Made by a program: the position numbers and the translations under genes
Assembly: GCA_944322745.1 (NCBI GenBank)
Contig: CALUPV010000012.1
Span: 1-50,871 of the forward strand
DNA: 50,871 nucleotides
Direction of reading: 5' to 3'
From: Candidatus Gastranaerophilales bacterium
Lineage (GTDB): Bacteria; Cyanobacteriota; Vampirovibrionia; Gastranaerophilales; Gastranaerophilaceae
In this document: positions 1 to 6,978 of the stretch, one piece after another
Layout: each line of letters begins with the position of its first letter
How positions within the stretch are numbered: the stretch's first letter is position 1
Notes under the pieces: model-generated
Seen by the model: the letters and a program-made list of their open reading frames with translations, nothing else
Told to the model about the DNA's origin: nothing
The model's database searches: none

Positions 1-354
1 TGAAATGGCGGAGGTGTTGAACCTTCGCCATAAAATGCCGTTTAATGCGAACGAGCAAGACAGTCCCGCCATCGACACCATAAAAAAGACGATGACTTTT
101 GTTATCGTATTTTTATATGTGGATTGAAGAGGGGTTTAATTCGTTTTTTGCGGGTTGCGGATTTTACGTAAGAGTGAAATCGAGCAAAGCGAGCGAACTC
201 GAGTAAGTGAGGGCGAAATTTGTGACAACGAAGTGAAACAAATTACTCGCCCGAGAAACAGTAAAATCAAAGAAGTAAGTTCCGCCCAATTAACTTTTTT
301 AGAACCTTCTATATTTGGCTCTATTTATATTCAAGGGACTTTGCCGGATTCCAA
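1..354. other. G+C-richer edge region with structured repeats, no convincing gene
   Basis: Compared with the rest of the window, the first 260 bases are visibly richer in G+C. A short frame (5-127, 40 codons, running into a hairpin) and a TTG-started frame (155-358, 67 codons) are open, but neither has a recognisable domain or ribosome-binding site. Positions 211-223 (GGGCGAAATTTGT) pair with 238-252 to form a long imperfect hairpin. A smaller one (CGAG/CTCG) lies at 181-202. I read this as non-coding repeat or the tail of a transferred element, not as genes. Confidence 0.4.
81..140 (+). repeat. Hairpin repeat, copy 1
   Basis: Positions 82-96 pair with 101-114 to form an A-tract/T-tract hairpin like a rho-independent terminator usable in both directions. 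The hairpin and about 25 bases after it resemble 1721-1780 in the same orientation, so the two are diverged copies of one element that bracket the Fic gene. Confidence 0.5.
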
Positions 355-1482
355 TTAGTCTATAAATAAAAGCACATAATCTTTAAAAAAGTATTTTTTA
401 TTTCGCATTTTTTCTTTGCTTAATTCTGCTAAAATTCCGAGTTTACAAAAATCATTTATAATCCTATTGGCTCTGGGATAAGTTAAATTAAGCTTTTTAG
501 CTACAAAATTTGTATCAATAATTAAGTTTGAGTATAAAATGGATAATAATTCTTTACCTATCTTTGCTCTTGAGCCTATGTTCAACAATTTCTTTTCAGA
601 ATCTTCTTTAATTCGAATAATTTCTTTGAATTTATCAATAGAAGACTGAGAAGTTATTAAAACTCCATTTAAAAAGAACTTAATCCAATGTTCCATGTCG
701 CCATTTTCTCTAACGGAACTTAAGGAGCTGTAATATAATTCTTTATTTTTTGCAAAAAAGTTTGAAATATATAATGTAGGTTTATCTAAAAAACCATTTT
801 CTATAAGTTGTAAAGTAATTAACAATCGTCCAATTCTGCCATTTCCGTCGCAGAATGGGTGAATTGTTTCAAATTGGTAATGGGTTATAGCAATTTTAAT
901 TAATTCTGGCATTTCCAAATTAGGATTATTTATAAATTTTTCTAAATCTGAAAGTAAAACAGGTAAATCATCAGGATGCGGAGGGATATATTTTGCATCC
1001 ATTATCGAAGAACCTCCAACCCAGTTTTGACTTTTTCTAACTTCTCCCGGTAATTTATTTTTACCTCTAACACCCTTTAAAAGAGTTTTATGAGTGTTAC
1101 AAATTAACCGTATACTTATTGGTAATTTTTTTAATGCATTAATTGCTTCATCCATTGAAAGTATATAATTCTGAATTTCATGCCAATCGTCTTTTTTCTC
1201 TGGTGCAACATCTTCTATTGGCAATAACGCATCTTCTATTTCTGTCTGAGTTCCTTCAATTTTATTTGAATCAGTAGCCTCTTTTGTTATATGCATTTTT
1301 ATAAAAAAATCTATATCAGGAATTAATTTAGAAAATGCATTTAATTCGCCCAATGCACCACGAGCACTTTCTAATAATACATTTATTTTACTATCATTCC
1401 ACATAAAAGGTTTATTTACTAAAGATGGATAAAAACTTTTATATTTATATTGCTGTTTATATATTCCTGAATTATACTTCAT
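355..1482 (-). CDS. Fic family protein (class II, autoinhibited) with C-terminal winged helix
   Basis: This 375-residue protein is a Fic AMP-transferase of the Fic_N plus Fic type. The catalytic loop HPFCDGNGRIGR is at residues 208-219. An upstream S-N-K-I-E-G (72-77) fits the inhibitory-helix motif [S/T]xxxE[G/N]; because it precedes the Fic core, the protein belongs to the self-inhibited class II rather than the toxin-antitoxin class. The last ~65 residues look like a DNA-binding winged helix (VAKKLNLTYPRANRI). The ATG at 1482 has AAGGTG about 6 nt upstream. Two palindromes start right behind that ribosome-binding site, so self-repression is likely. The target protein is unknown. Confidence 0.9.
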   Translation of the reverse strand: MKYNSGIYKQQYKYKSFYPSLVNKPFMWNDSKINVLLESARGALGELNAFSKLIPDIDFFIKMHITKEATDSNKIEGTQTEIEDALLPIEDVAPEKKDDWHEIQNYILSMDEAINALKKLPISIRLICNTHKTLLKGVRGKNKLPGEVRKSQNWVGGSSIMDAKYIPPHPDDLPVLLSDLEKFINNPNLEMPELIKIAITHYQFETIHPFCDGNGRIGRLLITLQLIENGFLDKPTLYISNFFAKNKELYYSSLSSVRENGDMEHWIKFFLNGVLITSQSSIDKFKEIIRIKEDSEKKLLNIGSRAKIGKELLSILYSNLIIDTNFVAKKLNLTYPRANRIINDFCKLGILAELSKEKMRNKKYFFKDYVLLFID

Positions 1483-1490
1483 TTACACCT

Positions 1491-1567
1491 TAAAATGTTA
1501 ATAAAAAACTCGTTATTAACATTTTAGCATACAAAATGTTAATAAGCAAATATCTTATTAACGAAAT
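1491..1567. promoter_or_regulatory. Tandem palindromic operator of the Fic gene
   Basis: TAAAATGTTAATAA (1491-1504) and TTATTAACATTTTA (1513-1526) form a perfect 14-bp inverted repeat with an 8-nt spacer. A second one, AAAATGTTAATAAG (1533-1546) with CTTATTAAC (1554-1562), has a 7-nt spacer. Equivalent half-sites repeat about 41 bp apart, near four helical turns. They begin at the ribosome-binding site of the Fic gene. Binding by the Fic protein's own winged helix is an inference. Confidence 0.65.
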
Positions 1568-1660
1568 TTAAATTTTATATTTTACATGCACTCCAATTCT
1601 AATGCCATTTTCATATTGCAATACTCTTGAGTTGACTGTTTCAAGATTGATATTAATTAA
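1568..1660 (-). pseudogene. Possible C-terminal remnant of a lost protein
   Basis: On the minus strand a 30-codon frame with no start codon ends at 1568. It closes with alternating hydrophobic residues (RIGVHVKYKI) that look like a last beta strand. A stop lies directly upstream, and another frame upstream stays open for about 18 codons. A frameshifted gene tail is possible; chance reading is not excluded. Confidence 0.22.
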
Positions 1661-1720
1661 CTATACAATGTCTTGGCACTGTAGTTAAAATATTCCAAAT
1701 TAGTAACCTTGTTAGTACTA

Positions 1721-1780
1721 TAAAAAAAGACGGTAACATTTGTCATCGCCTTTTTTATTTGTGAATAGGACGGATTTGTT
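1721..1780 (+). repeat. Hairpin repeat, copy 2
   Basis: Positions 1722-1736 pair with 1741-1756 (A-tract, then GACGGTAAC against GTCATCGCC, then a T-tract). The sequence and its 3' flank (GTGAATAGGACGG) match the copy at 81-140. It may terminate transcription toward the right. Confidence 0.5.
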
Positions 1781-1819
1781 TGCTAACGATAACTAATTGT
1801 ATCTTCTTAGCGAACAAAT
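1774..1819. repeat. 13-bp inverted repeat downstream of the small tagged gene
   Basis: ATTTGTTTGCTAA (1774-1786) and TTAGCGAACAAAT (1807-1819) are complementary at 12 of 13 positions around a 20-nt loop. The repeat lies just past the stop of the gene ending at 1827, so it could stabilise or end that transcript, although no T-run follows on that strand. Confidence 0.4.
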
Positions 1820-1826
1820 TTGTATC

Positions 1827-2021
1827 TTACGCCATATAATTTAAAATCTTCTGAACTCCATTATTATCAAAGTGATAAACCTTGTTTGTACCTTCCGGAG
1901 TCTTTTGTCCACTTATAGATTGTGCTTCCCAGTGATCTTCAGAAATTTGTTCAATATTTGCAATATCATTAATGTTTACATAACTCTGTTTTGTACCATA
2001 ATTTGAGCCTGTACCTTCCAT
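1827..2021 (-). CDS. Small unknown protein with an uncertain start
   Basis: I do not recognise this 64-residue product; it is polar with no membrane segment. The ATG at 2021 has no ribosome-binding site. In the same frame 17 more codons are open upstream (reading QPTQAIQRPTFVKE), up to an ATA at 2072. AGGAGA sits about 8-9 nt before that ATA. The natural product is therefore probably 81 residues (1827-2072), started from a non-ATG codon, or from an ATG lost by one base change. An alternative is that only the shorter form is made. Confidence 0.6.
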   Translation of the reverse strand: MEGTGSNYGTKQSYVNINDIANIEQISEDHWEAQSISGQKTPEGTNKVYHFDNNGVQKILNYMA

Positions 2022-2275
2022 TTCTTTTACAAAAGTTGGTCTTTGAATAGCTTGAGTTGGTTGAATATTTATCTATATATTCTCCTTTCCTTATTAATTT
2101 ATAATTTTGCTACCACACTTCTATCTAAAGAATAATATTTAATAAAAATTGTTAAATTGGTGGTTGAAAACTGATTTTTCTTAACATTTATATATAATCC
2201 GCTTTACAAACTGGCAATTTTATTTATGTTTATGCGATATTATAATTGTGTTTCACTATGTAAGAGGAATTCTAA

Positions 2276-2623
2276 GTGTCAGTAAATGGTGTATCTTTTG
2301 GAAGTGTAGTCGCTGTATCCGGAAAGCATAGTAAAATAAACAAGATTAATAATAGGTTGCGTCCGCAGGCAAAAATGGGTAATGTGATAATGAAAGATGT
2401 TACAGAACATTATAAACATGCTTCTTCTTCCGGTTTAATGGCTCAGTCTGCTCAACAGGGTAATAAAGTTGAAATATATATTACCGGTAAAGATGTAGAA
2501 AAAGTAAAAACAAGGCAATCTGGTTGGGATACATTAGATGGTATTTTATCAAACTTAAGTTTTTATTTGCATGTTGATAAAATGTCTGTAAGTGCTGTTG
2601 TAGATAAAATTTTTAAAGTATAG
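2276..2623 (+). CDS. Small unknown protein with N-terminal SVNGVSFG tag
   Basis: 115 residues from a GTG start with AGAGG about 9 nt upstream. The first residues (MSVNGVSFGSVVAV) closely match those of the gene at 41937 (MSINSVSFGRTIKV), while the rest is unrelated. The body is lysine-rich and mixed alpha/beta (VEIYITGKDVEKV), with no signal peptide or membrane helix. Three bases separate it from mscL, so the two are probably cotranscribed. Function unknown. Confidence 0.7.
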   Translation: MSVNGVSFGSVVAVSGKHSKINKINNRLRPQAKMGNVIMKDVTEHYKHASSSGLMAQSAQQGNKVEIYITGKDVEKVKTRQSGWDTLDGILSNLSFYLHVDKMSVSAVVDKIFKV

Positions 2624-2626
2624 TTA

Positions 2627-3097
2627 ATGAAAAGTATGTTTGAAGGTTTTATTAAGGAATTCAAAGAGTTTGCAATTAAAGGCAATGTTATTGATATGGC
2701 TGTTGGTATAATTATAGGCGGAGCTTTCTCTCCAATTGTTAATTCTTTAGTTAAAGATATAATTATGCCTCCTATTGGATTTATACTTGGTAAAGTTGAT
2801 TTCTCAAATTTATATTTATCTATTACTCCTTCCGTAAAGAAATATCAGACTCTTGCTGAGGCTAATGAGGCGGGTTTGGTCACAATTAATTACGGACTTT
2901 TTATAAATACGTTGATTAGCTTTTTAATAGTTTCGTTTGCTGTGTTTTTGCTTGTAAAAATAATAAATAAACTTAAAGCTGAAAAAAAAGAAGAAACTTG
3001 TGTTGCTCTTGAGGTTGTAACTAAAGAATGTCCTTTCTGCTGTTCAATAATAAATATTAATGCTAAAAGATGTCCCAATTGTACTTCTGAATTATAA
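2627..3097 (+). CDS. mscL: Large-conductance mechanosensitive channel with C-terminal zinc ribbon
   Basis: MscL forms a pentameric inner-membrane pore that opens under membrane tension and releases solutes during hypo-osmotic shock. The family signature [20 protein letters not shown] occupies about residues 15-35 as TM1. A second membrane helix ([18 protein letters not shown]) follows at about 88-108. The protein is 156 residues, longer than the usual ~130-150, because it ends in CPFC...CPNC, a four-cysteine zinc-ribbon pattern. Such ribbons are seen in some MscL proteins. The start is 3 nt after the preceding small gene, which implies coupling. A second ATG at 2636 is a possible alternative start. 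Confidence 0.93.
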   Translation: MKSMFEGFIKEFKEFAIKGNVIDMAVGIIIGGAFSPIVNSLVKDIIMPPIGFILGKVDFSNLYLSITPSVKKYQTLAEANEAGLVTINYGLFINTLISFLIVSFAVFLLVKIINKLKAEKKEETCVALEVVTKECPFCCSIININAKRCPNCTSEL

Positions 3098-3140
3098 TTT
3101 TAAATAGCAATTCCTTGTAAAATTTATTTTTATATTAAAT

Positions 3141-3314
3141 ATGAATGAAGATAAAATATTAAAAATTAATACTGAAATAAATAAAAATAAAGAGTCTATT
3201 CAAAAAAAGACATGTAGTATGGATTTGCAAACAAATCCAATTATTCAAAAAATGCTATTCTTTAATTTAAATAATAAAAAAGGTAAATTTAAGTTTAAAG
3301 ATTTATTTAGATAA
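3141..3314 (+). CDS. Possible small basic protein
   Basis: A 57-codon ATG frame lies in the gap between mscL and prmC. The product is lysine/asparagine-rich (ending KGKFKFKDLFR) without recognisable domains. No ribosome-binding site is visible and the composition is what AT-rich random sequence gives, so this is tentative. The same stretch (TTGTAA, then TATATTAAAT near 3115-3140) could instead carry a promoter for prmC. Confidence 0.25.
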   Translation: MNEDKILKINTEINKNKESIQKKTCSMDLQTNPIIQKMLFFNLNNKKGKFKFKDLFR

Positions 3315-3324
3315 TTATATTTTA

Positions 3325-4182
3325 TTGGACATGTTGTACAATGAAATTATGTATAGAAAAGCTTTTATTAATACTTATTTGAAGAATAAATTTTCTTTTG
3401 ATGATGCAAAATCAGAAGTTGATTTCGCTTTGGAAACTCTGTTTAATTTTACATATAAAGATTTTATGCTTGGGAAAGCACTTGAATCGTGGCAAATAAT
3501 AAAGCTTGAAAAGGTGATTGAAGAAAGAACAAAAACTCATAGGCCTATACAGCAAATAATTGGACAAGCTTATTTTTATGGTCGACGTTTTTTTGTTGAT
3601 GAATATACTTTGATTCCGCGTCCTGAAACAGAGTTGTTAGTCAATAAAGTTCTTGAAATTTCAAAAGAAATCGAAAAACCTAAAATATTGGATATTGGTA
3701 CAGGTTCAGGCTGTATTCCGTTAACATTAATTCTTGAAAATCAACAAATAATAGCGCATGCTGTTGATATTTCCTCTGAAGCACTTGAAACGGCAAAAAG
3801 AAATGCTCTTTTTCACAATGTATTAAATAATATTAGTTTCTTTAAATCTGATTTATTTGAGAATGTTATTGAAAAATATGACATTATCGTGTCTAATCCG
3901 CCATACATACCTTTAAAAGATAAAGAAAGTCTGCAGATTGAAGTAAAAAATTATGATCCCGAATTGGCTTTATTTACAAAAGATGGTTTGGGGATTGAAT
4001 TTTATGACAAAATCGTTACAAAAGCAAAAGAATATTTATTACCAGATGGATATCTTGCTTTTGAACTTGGAATTAATCAAGCTTCTTTAGTTTCAGACCT
4101 TTTACAAAAACATAATTTCTCTTCGATTGAGATATATAAAGACTACAATTCAATAGAAAGAGTTATAATTTGTAAAAAATGA
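3325..4182 (+). CDS. prmC: Release factor glutamine methyltransferase PrmC (HemK)
   Basis: PrmC transfers a methyl group from S-adenosylmethionine to the glutamine of the GGQ motif in release factors 1 and 2, raising termination efficiency. Visible features are the helical N-terminal domain (to ~residue 80), RPETE (99-103), the SAM-binding loop DIGTGSG (123-129) and the catalytic NPPY (191-194). The 285-residue length is normal. The start is TTG at 3325 or ATG at 3331; neither has a clear ribosome-binding site. Its substrate gene prfA is on the same strand about 17 kb away rather than adjacent, as in many genomes. Confidence 0.93.
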   Translation: MDMLYNEIMYRKAFINTYLKNKFSFDDAKSEVDFALETLFNFTYKDFMLGKALESWQIIKLEKVIEERTKTHRPIQQIIGQAYFYGRRFFVDEYTLIPRPETELLVNKVLEISKEIEKPKILDIGTGSGCIPLTLILENQQIIAHAVDISSEALETAKRNALFHNVLNNISFFKSDLFENVIEKYDIIVSNPPYIPLKDKESLQIEVKNYDPELALFTKDGLGIEFYDKIVTKAKEYLLPDGYLAFELGINQASLVSDLLQKHNFSSIEIYKDYNSIERVIICKK

Positions 4183-4218
4183 TATTAATTATCACTTTTC
4201 TTTTTTATAATGATATAG

Positions 4219-4224
4219 TATAAT
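4219..4224 (+). promoter_or_regulatory. -10 element of the rubrerythrin gene
   Basis: TATAAT lies 47 nt before the ATG at 4272, in a 90-nt gap. No good -35 is seen. A ribosome-binding site (GAGG) precedes the ATG. Confidence 0.4.
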
Positions 4225-4271
4225 AAATTTATAAAAAAGTTATAAGACAAAAAGGAAAGACGAGGTAAATT

Positions 4272-4817
4272 ATGTCAAAATTTGTATGTAGCGTATGCGG
4301 ATATACAGTAGAAGCCGATAAAGCACCTGAAAAATGTCCATTATGCGGAGTTGGTGCTGAAAAATTTAATAAAGTTGATGAAGCACAAGGTTTAACTTGG
4401 GTTACAGAACATGTAATCGGAGTTGCTAAAGGTGTTGATGAGCAAGTATTACAAGGTTTAAAAGATCACTTTGCAGGTGAATGTACTGAAGTTGGTATGT
4501 ATCTTGCAATGAGCAGGCAAGCTGAAAGAGAAGGATATCCTGAAGTTGCTGAAGCATTTAAAAGATATGCATTTGAAGAAGCTGAACATGCTGCTAAATT
4601 TGCTGAATTGTTAGGGGAAGTTGTAACTTCTTCAACTAAGAAGAATCTTGAAATGAGAGCTGAAGCTGAATCAGGTGCTTGTTCTTCAAAAATGGAAATT
4701 GCTAAAAGAGCTAAAGAACTGGGTTATGATGCAATCCATGATACAGTTCATGAAATGGCTAAAGATGAAGCTCGTCACGGACAAGGTTTCCAAGGGCTAT
4801 TAAAAAGATTATTTTAG
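4272..4817 (+). CDS. Reverse rubrerythrin (NADH peroxidase type)
   Basis: This cytoplasmic non-haem iron peroxidase reduces H2O2 with electrons from NAD(P)H via a reductase, and protects anaerobes. Domain order is reversed relative to classical rubrerythrin. The rubredoxin-like iron site comes first (C6-x2-C9, C22-x2-C25). The ferritin-like four-helix domain follows (~45-181), with diiron motifs [16 protein letters not shown] and DEARHG. The 181-residue length and order match the clostridial reverse rubrerythrins. It appears monocistronic, with a promoter element upstream and a strong terminator directly after. The call is secure; the electron donor is not in the window. Confidence 0.93.
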   Translation: MSKFVCSVCGYTVEADKAPEKCPLCGVGAEKFNKVDEAQGLTWVTEHVIGVAKGVDEQVLQGLKDHFAGECTEVGMYLAMSRQAEREGYPEVAEAFKRYAFEEAEHAAKFAELLGEVVTSSTKKNLEMRAEAESGACSSKMEIAKRAKELGYDAIHDTVHEMAKDEARHGQGFQGLLKRLF

Positions 4818-4831
4818 TAATATCTAAAATT

Positions 4832-4868
4832 ATGCGGCGAGGAGTTCCTCGCCGCATTTTATTTTTTC
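4832..4868 (+). terminator. Rho-independent terminator of the rubrerythrin gene
   Basis: ATGCGGCGAGGA (4832-4843) pairs perfectly with TCCTCGCCGCAT (4846-4857), then comes a T-rich run. This is one of the most G+C-rich stems in the window. Confidence 0.9.
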
Positions 4869-4871
4869 TTA

Positions 4872-4900
4872 GATATAAAAAAAAAGAGCTTTTCAGCTCT
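4872..4900 (-). terminator. Terminator of tRNA-Glu
   Basis: On the minus strand AGAGCT-GAAA-AGCTCT is followed by nine T residues, starting 4 nt after the tRNA 3' end. Confidence 0.85.
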
Positions 4901-4904
4901 AAAA

Positions 4905-4980
4905 TGGTACTCCCAAGGGGATTTGAACCCCTGTCGCATCCGTGAAAGGGATGTGTCCTAGGCCTCTAGACGATGGGAGC
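4905..4980 (-). tRNA. tRNA-Glu (UUC)
   Basis: The minus strand folds into a 76-nt cloverleaf. The acceptor GCTCCCA pairs with TGGGAGT (one G-T). The D arm is GTCTAGAGGCCTAGGAC, the anticodon loop CTTTCAC (anticodon TTC), and the T arm AGGGGTTCAAATCCCCT. An encoded CCA is at 4905-4907. The sequence closely follows known bacterial tRNA-Glu. Confidence 0.97.
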
Positions 4981-5044
4981 CTATCGACAATTATTAGTTT
5001 ATCTAAAGCATAAAATAGAGTCAAGCTTTTTCTTTAAAATATTT

Positions 5045-5515
5045 TTATAATTTTTTGCACTTCCCCAAAATGAAAAATGGCAGCTCTGTATGTGCATTTA
5101 TTTCTTTGTCAAATATTAGAAAATCGGCTCCTTTTTTTTCTGCTTCTTCTATTTCTTCTTTAGTTGATACAACTTTGCCTATGATTGTTTTATCATTTGT
5201 TAATTCTCTTGCATATAAAATGTCAATGGAAAATTTGTTTAGAAGAATACCATCTGCTTGTATGACCTGAGCAATATCTATTCTGTCATTAATGATAAAT
5301 AATGTATTAAATATAGAGCATAGTTCTCTGATTTTTTTCCCTATTTCTACTATTCTATCAGGTTTTGAGTTTGTTTCTCTTAGTTCAATTATATCTATTC
5401 CTCTCTTAAGTTCATTTGCTACTGAGTCCAGAAAGTTATTTTCATTATCGAATAATTCTGAATTAATAATCAGGTATTTTTTTTTATTTTTTAATCTAAG
5501 TTGATTTATATTCAT
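5045..5515 (-). CDS. ThiE/TenI-like protein, short and degenerate
   Basis: The 156 residues resemble the first three quarters of the thiamine-phosphate synthase/TenI TIM barrel. YLIINSEL is the first strand, IIELRETN stands where ThiE has its LR-E/D-K motif, and LFIINDRIDIAQVIQADGI matches the following strand and helix. The HLGQ-D motif expected next reads LLNKFS. The chain then stops about 50 residues short, without the C-terminal glycine-rich phosphate loop. It is therefore doubtful as a ThiE enzyme. It could be a repurposed binding protein or a decaying gene. The frame is intact and no other thi gene is nearby. It starts at ATG 5515, divergent from the sigma-factor gene. Confidence 0.65.
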   Translation of the reverse strand: MNINQLRLKNKKKYLIINSELFDNENNFLDSVANELKRGIDIIELRETNSKPDRIVEIGKKIRELCSIFNTLFIINDRIDIAQVIQADGILLNKFSIDILYARELTNDKTIIGKVVSTKEEIEEAEKKGADFLIFDKEINAHTELPFFILGKCKKL

Positions 5516-5629
5516 ATTTATTCCATATATAGCTGGTTGTTTAGGTCGGTTAGGTCATAGTCTGTATTCTAAGTTTCGCTTATTTTAAATTATATAAAAA
5601 ATATTTTTGGTTTTATAGGGGTATATTCA

Positions 5630-6238
5630 TTGAAAGGGTTAGCTAAAAGAAAATACAAAGAAATGAATTTGTATGATTTAATCTGTACTGTTCAGGAAGA
5701 TAATTATGATGCGCTTGAAGAACTTATTAAGCGTGAACAGAAAAATGTTTATGCTTCCTTCTGCTATTTGGGTGCTTCTAAGGAAAATATTTCTGATTTA
5801 ACTCAAGAAGCTCTATTCCGTATGACGAAAAATATAAAAGCATTAAAAAATCCTAAGTTATTTAAGTCTTGGCTGGGACAAATTATTACTAATCTTTTTT
5901 ATGATGAATTGAGGAAAAAACAAAGAGTCCCGAATTATGTTTCCATTGATACTTTTTGGCAAAATGATGAACTAAATGATAACTGTGCGCTCCATGTTTG
6001 TGATAATAACTTAAAACCTGATGAAACAACTCTTGGTAATGAACTTACAGATATAATTAGGGAAATGATTTGTAAGTTACCGGAACACTTTAGAATTGTA
6101 ATTATTTTGAGAGAATTACAAGGACTCAGTTATGAAGAAATAGCCAAGATTACGAATACAAACGTCGGGACCGTTAAATCCAGAATATCACGAGCCAGAA
6201 ATAAATTACAAGAATGTTTGAAACCGTATATAACATAA
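5630..6238 (+). CDS. ECF-type RNA polymerase sigma factor
   Basis: 202 residues. Sigma-70 region 2 spans about 30-98 (FCYLGASKENISDLTQEALF, then SWLGQIITNLFYDELRKKQR for -10 recognition). Region 4 spans about 145-196, with the helix-turn-helix GLSYEEIAKITNTNVGTVKS. There is no region 3, which defines the extracytoplasmic-function group. Start is TTG at 5630 with AGGGG 7-9 nt upstream. The next gene, 13 nt downstream, encodes its probable membrane anti-sigma factor. The signal and target promoters are unknown. Confidence 0.93.
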   Translation: MKGLAKRKYKEMNLYDLICTVQEDNYDALEELIKREQKNVYASFCYLGASKENISDLTQEALFRMTKNIKALKNPKLFKSWLGQIITNLFYDELRKKQRVPNYVSIDTFWQNDELNDNCALHVCDNNLKPDETTLGNELTDIIREMICKLPEHFRIVIILRELQGLSYEEIAKITNTNVGTVKSRISRARNKLQECLKPYIT

Positions 6239-6251
6239 AAGGAGATAAGAA

Positions 6252-6932
6252 TTGGATAATCCAATATGTAAAAAAGTAGTGTCTATGCTTTCTTTATACA
6301 TCGAAAATAAGCTTGATGATGTTGACAGAAAATTTATTGAACATCATTTTTCTAAATGCAGTGAATGTTATCAAAAATATTTAGAAATGCATGAAATTAT
6401 TACTAATCTTCATTTTGAATATGAAAAACTGCTTGCAGAGTTTGAGCGTATTGAAGCTAATAAGATGTTTAATATAAGGGAATATGAACAATTTTATAAA
6501 AATATTTCGCCTTATATTGATGATGAATTGTGTTATGACGATTGTATTAAATTCAGAAAATATTTATTAAAATCAAAGCCGGCAAGAGCTGAACTTGCAA
6601 GTGCTTATGGACTTAAAAATAATATTAAAAATTCAGTTGCTATGTTTAAAGATAAGATAAATGTTAATTTTTCAAAAAAAGTAATAAACCGCTTGCAAAG
6701 TGAAAATAAAGATTCATTTGAAAATGTTTATAGAAGAGCAGCTGTTGTTCTTGGCTTCATGATTTCTACTTTAATTATAGTTTCTTTGTATATGGGATTT
6801 AGCTATTTGAATAAGTCTTTTGCACAAGATACAAAACAAGATATTGTCCGGTGTATTAATTTCCCTAAAGATGATGAACTTGTCGAATTTTATTTTGATG
6901 AAAATAATGAAGCTCTTTTAACTGCCAAATAG
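6252..6932 (+). CDS. Membrane anti-sigma factor with zinc-finger (ZAS) domain
   Basis: 226 residues from a TTG start preceded by AAGGAG. Residues 5-45 are a putative zinc-finger anti-sigma domain with H32-x3-C36-x2-C39. A second, similar helical segment at about 84-118 (NISPYIDDELCYDD) lacks the H-x3-C-x2-C ligands. One membrane helix (~163-184) leaves about 40 residues outside. By position and family it should hold the upstream sigma factor at the membrane until a signal releases it. No site-1-protease gene is adjacent. Confidence 0.85.
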   Translation: MDNPICKKVVSMLSLYIENKLDDVDRKFIEHHFSKCSECYQKYLEMHEIITNLHFEYEKLLAEFERIEANKMFNIREYEQFYKNISPYIDDELCYDDCIKFRKYLLKSKPARAELASAYGLKNNIKNSVAMFKDKINVNFSKKVINRLQSENKDSFENVYRRAAVVLGFMISTLIIVSLYMGFSYLNKSFAQDTKQDIVRCINFPKDDELVEFYFDENNEALLTAK

Positions 6933-6978
6933 TTTATTATATAATATAATTAATTTTTATAGGGAGGGAGCTTTAAAT

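Noticed and set aside
41-80. Possible attachment-site match between the left edge (CCCGCCATCG) and the tRNA-fMet 3' end (CCCGCAACCA)
   Set aside because: Only five or six bases agree in a row, which is expected by chance over 50 kb.
155-358. 67-codon frame with TTG start at the left edge
   Set aside because: It runs through the hairpin repeat, has no ribosome-binding site and no recognisable protein pattern; treated as repeat sequence.
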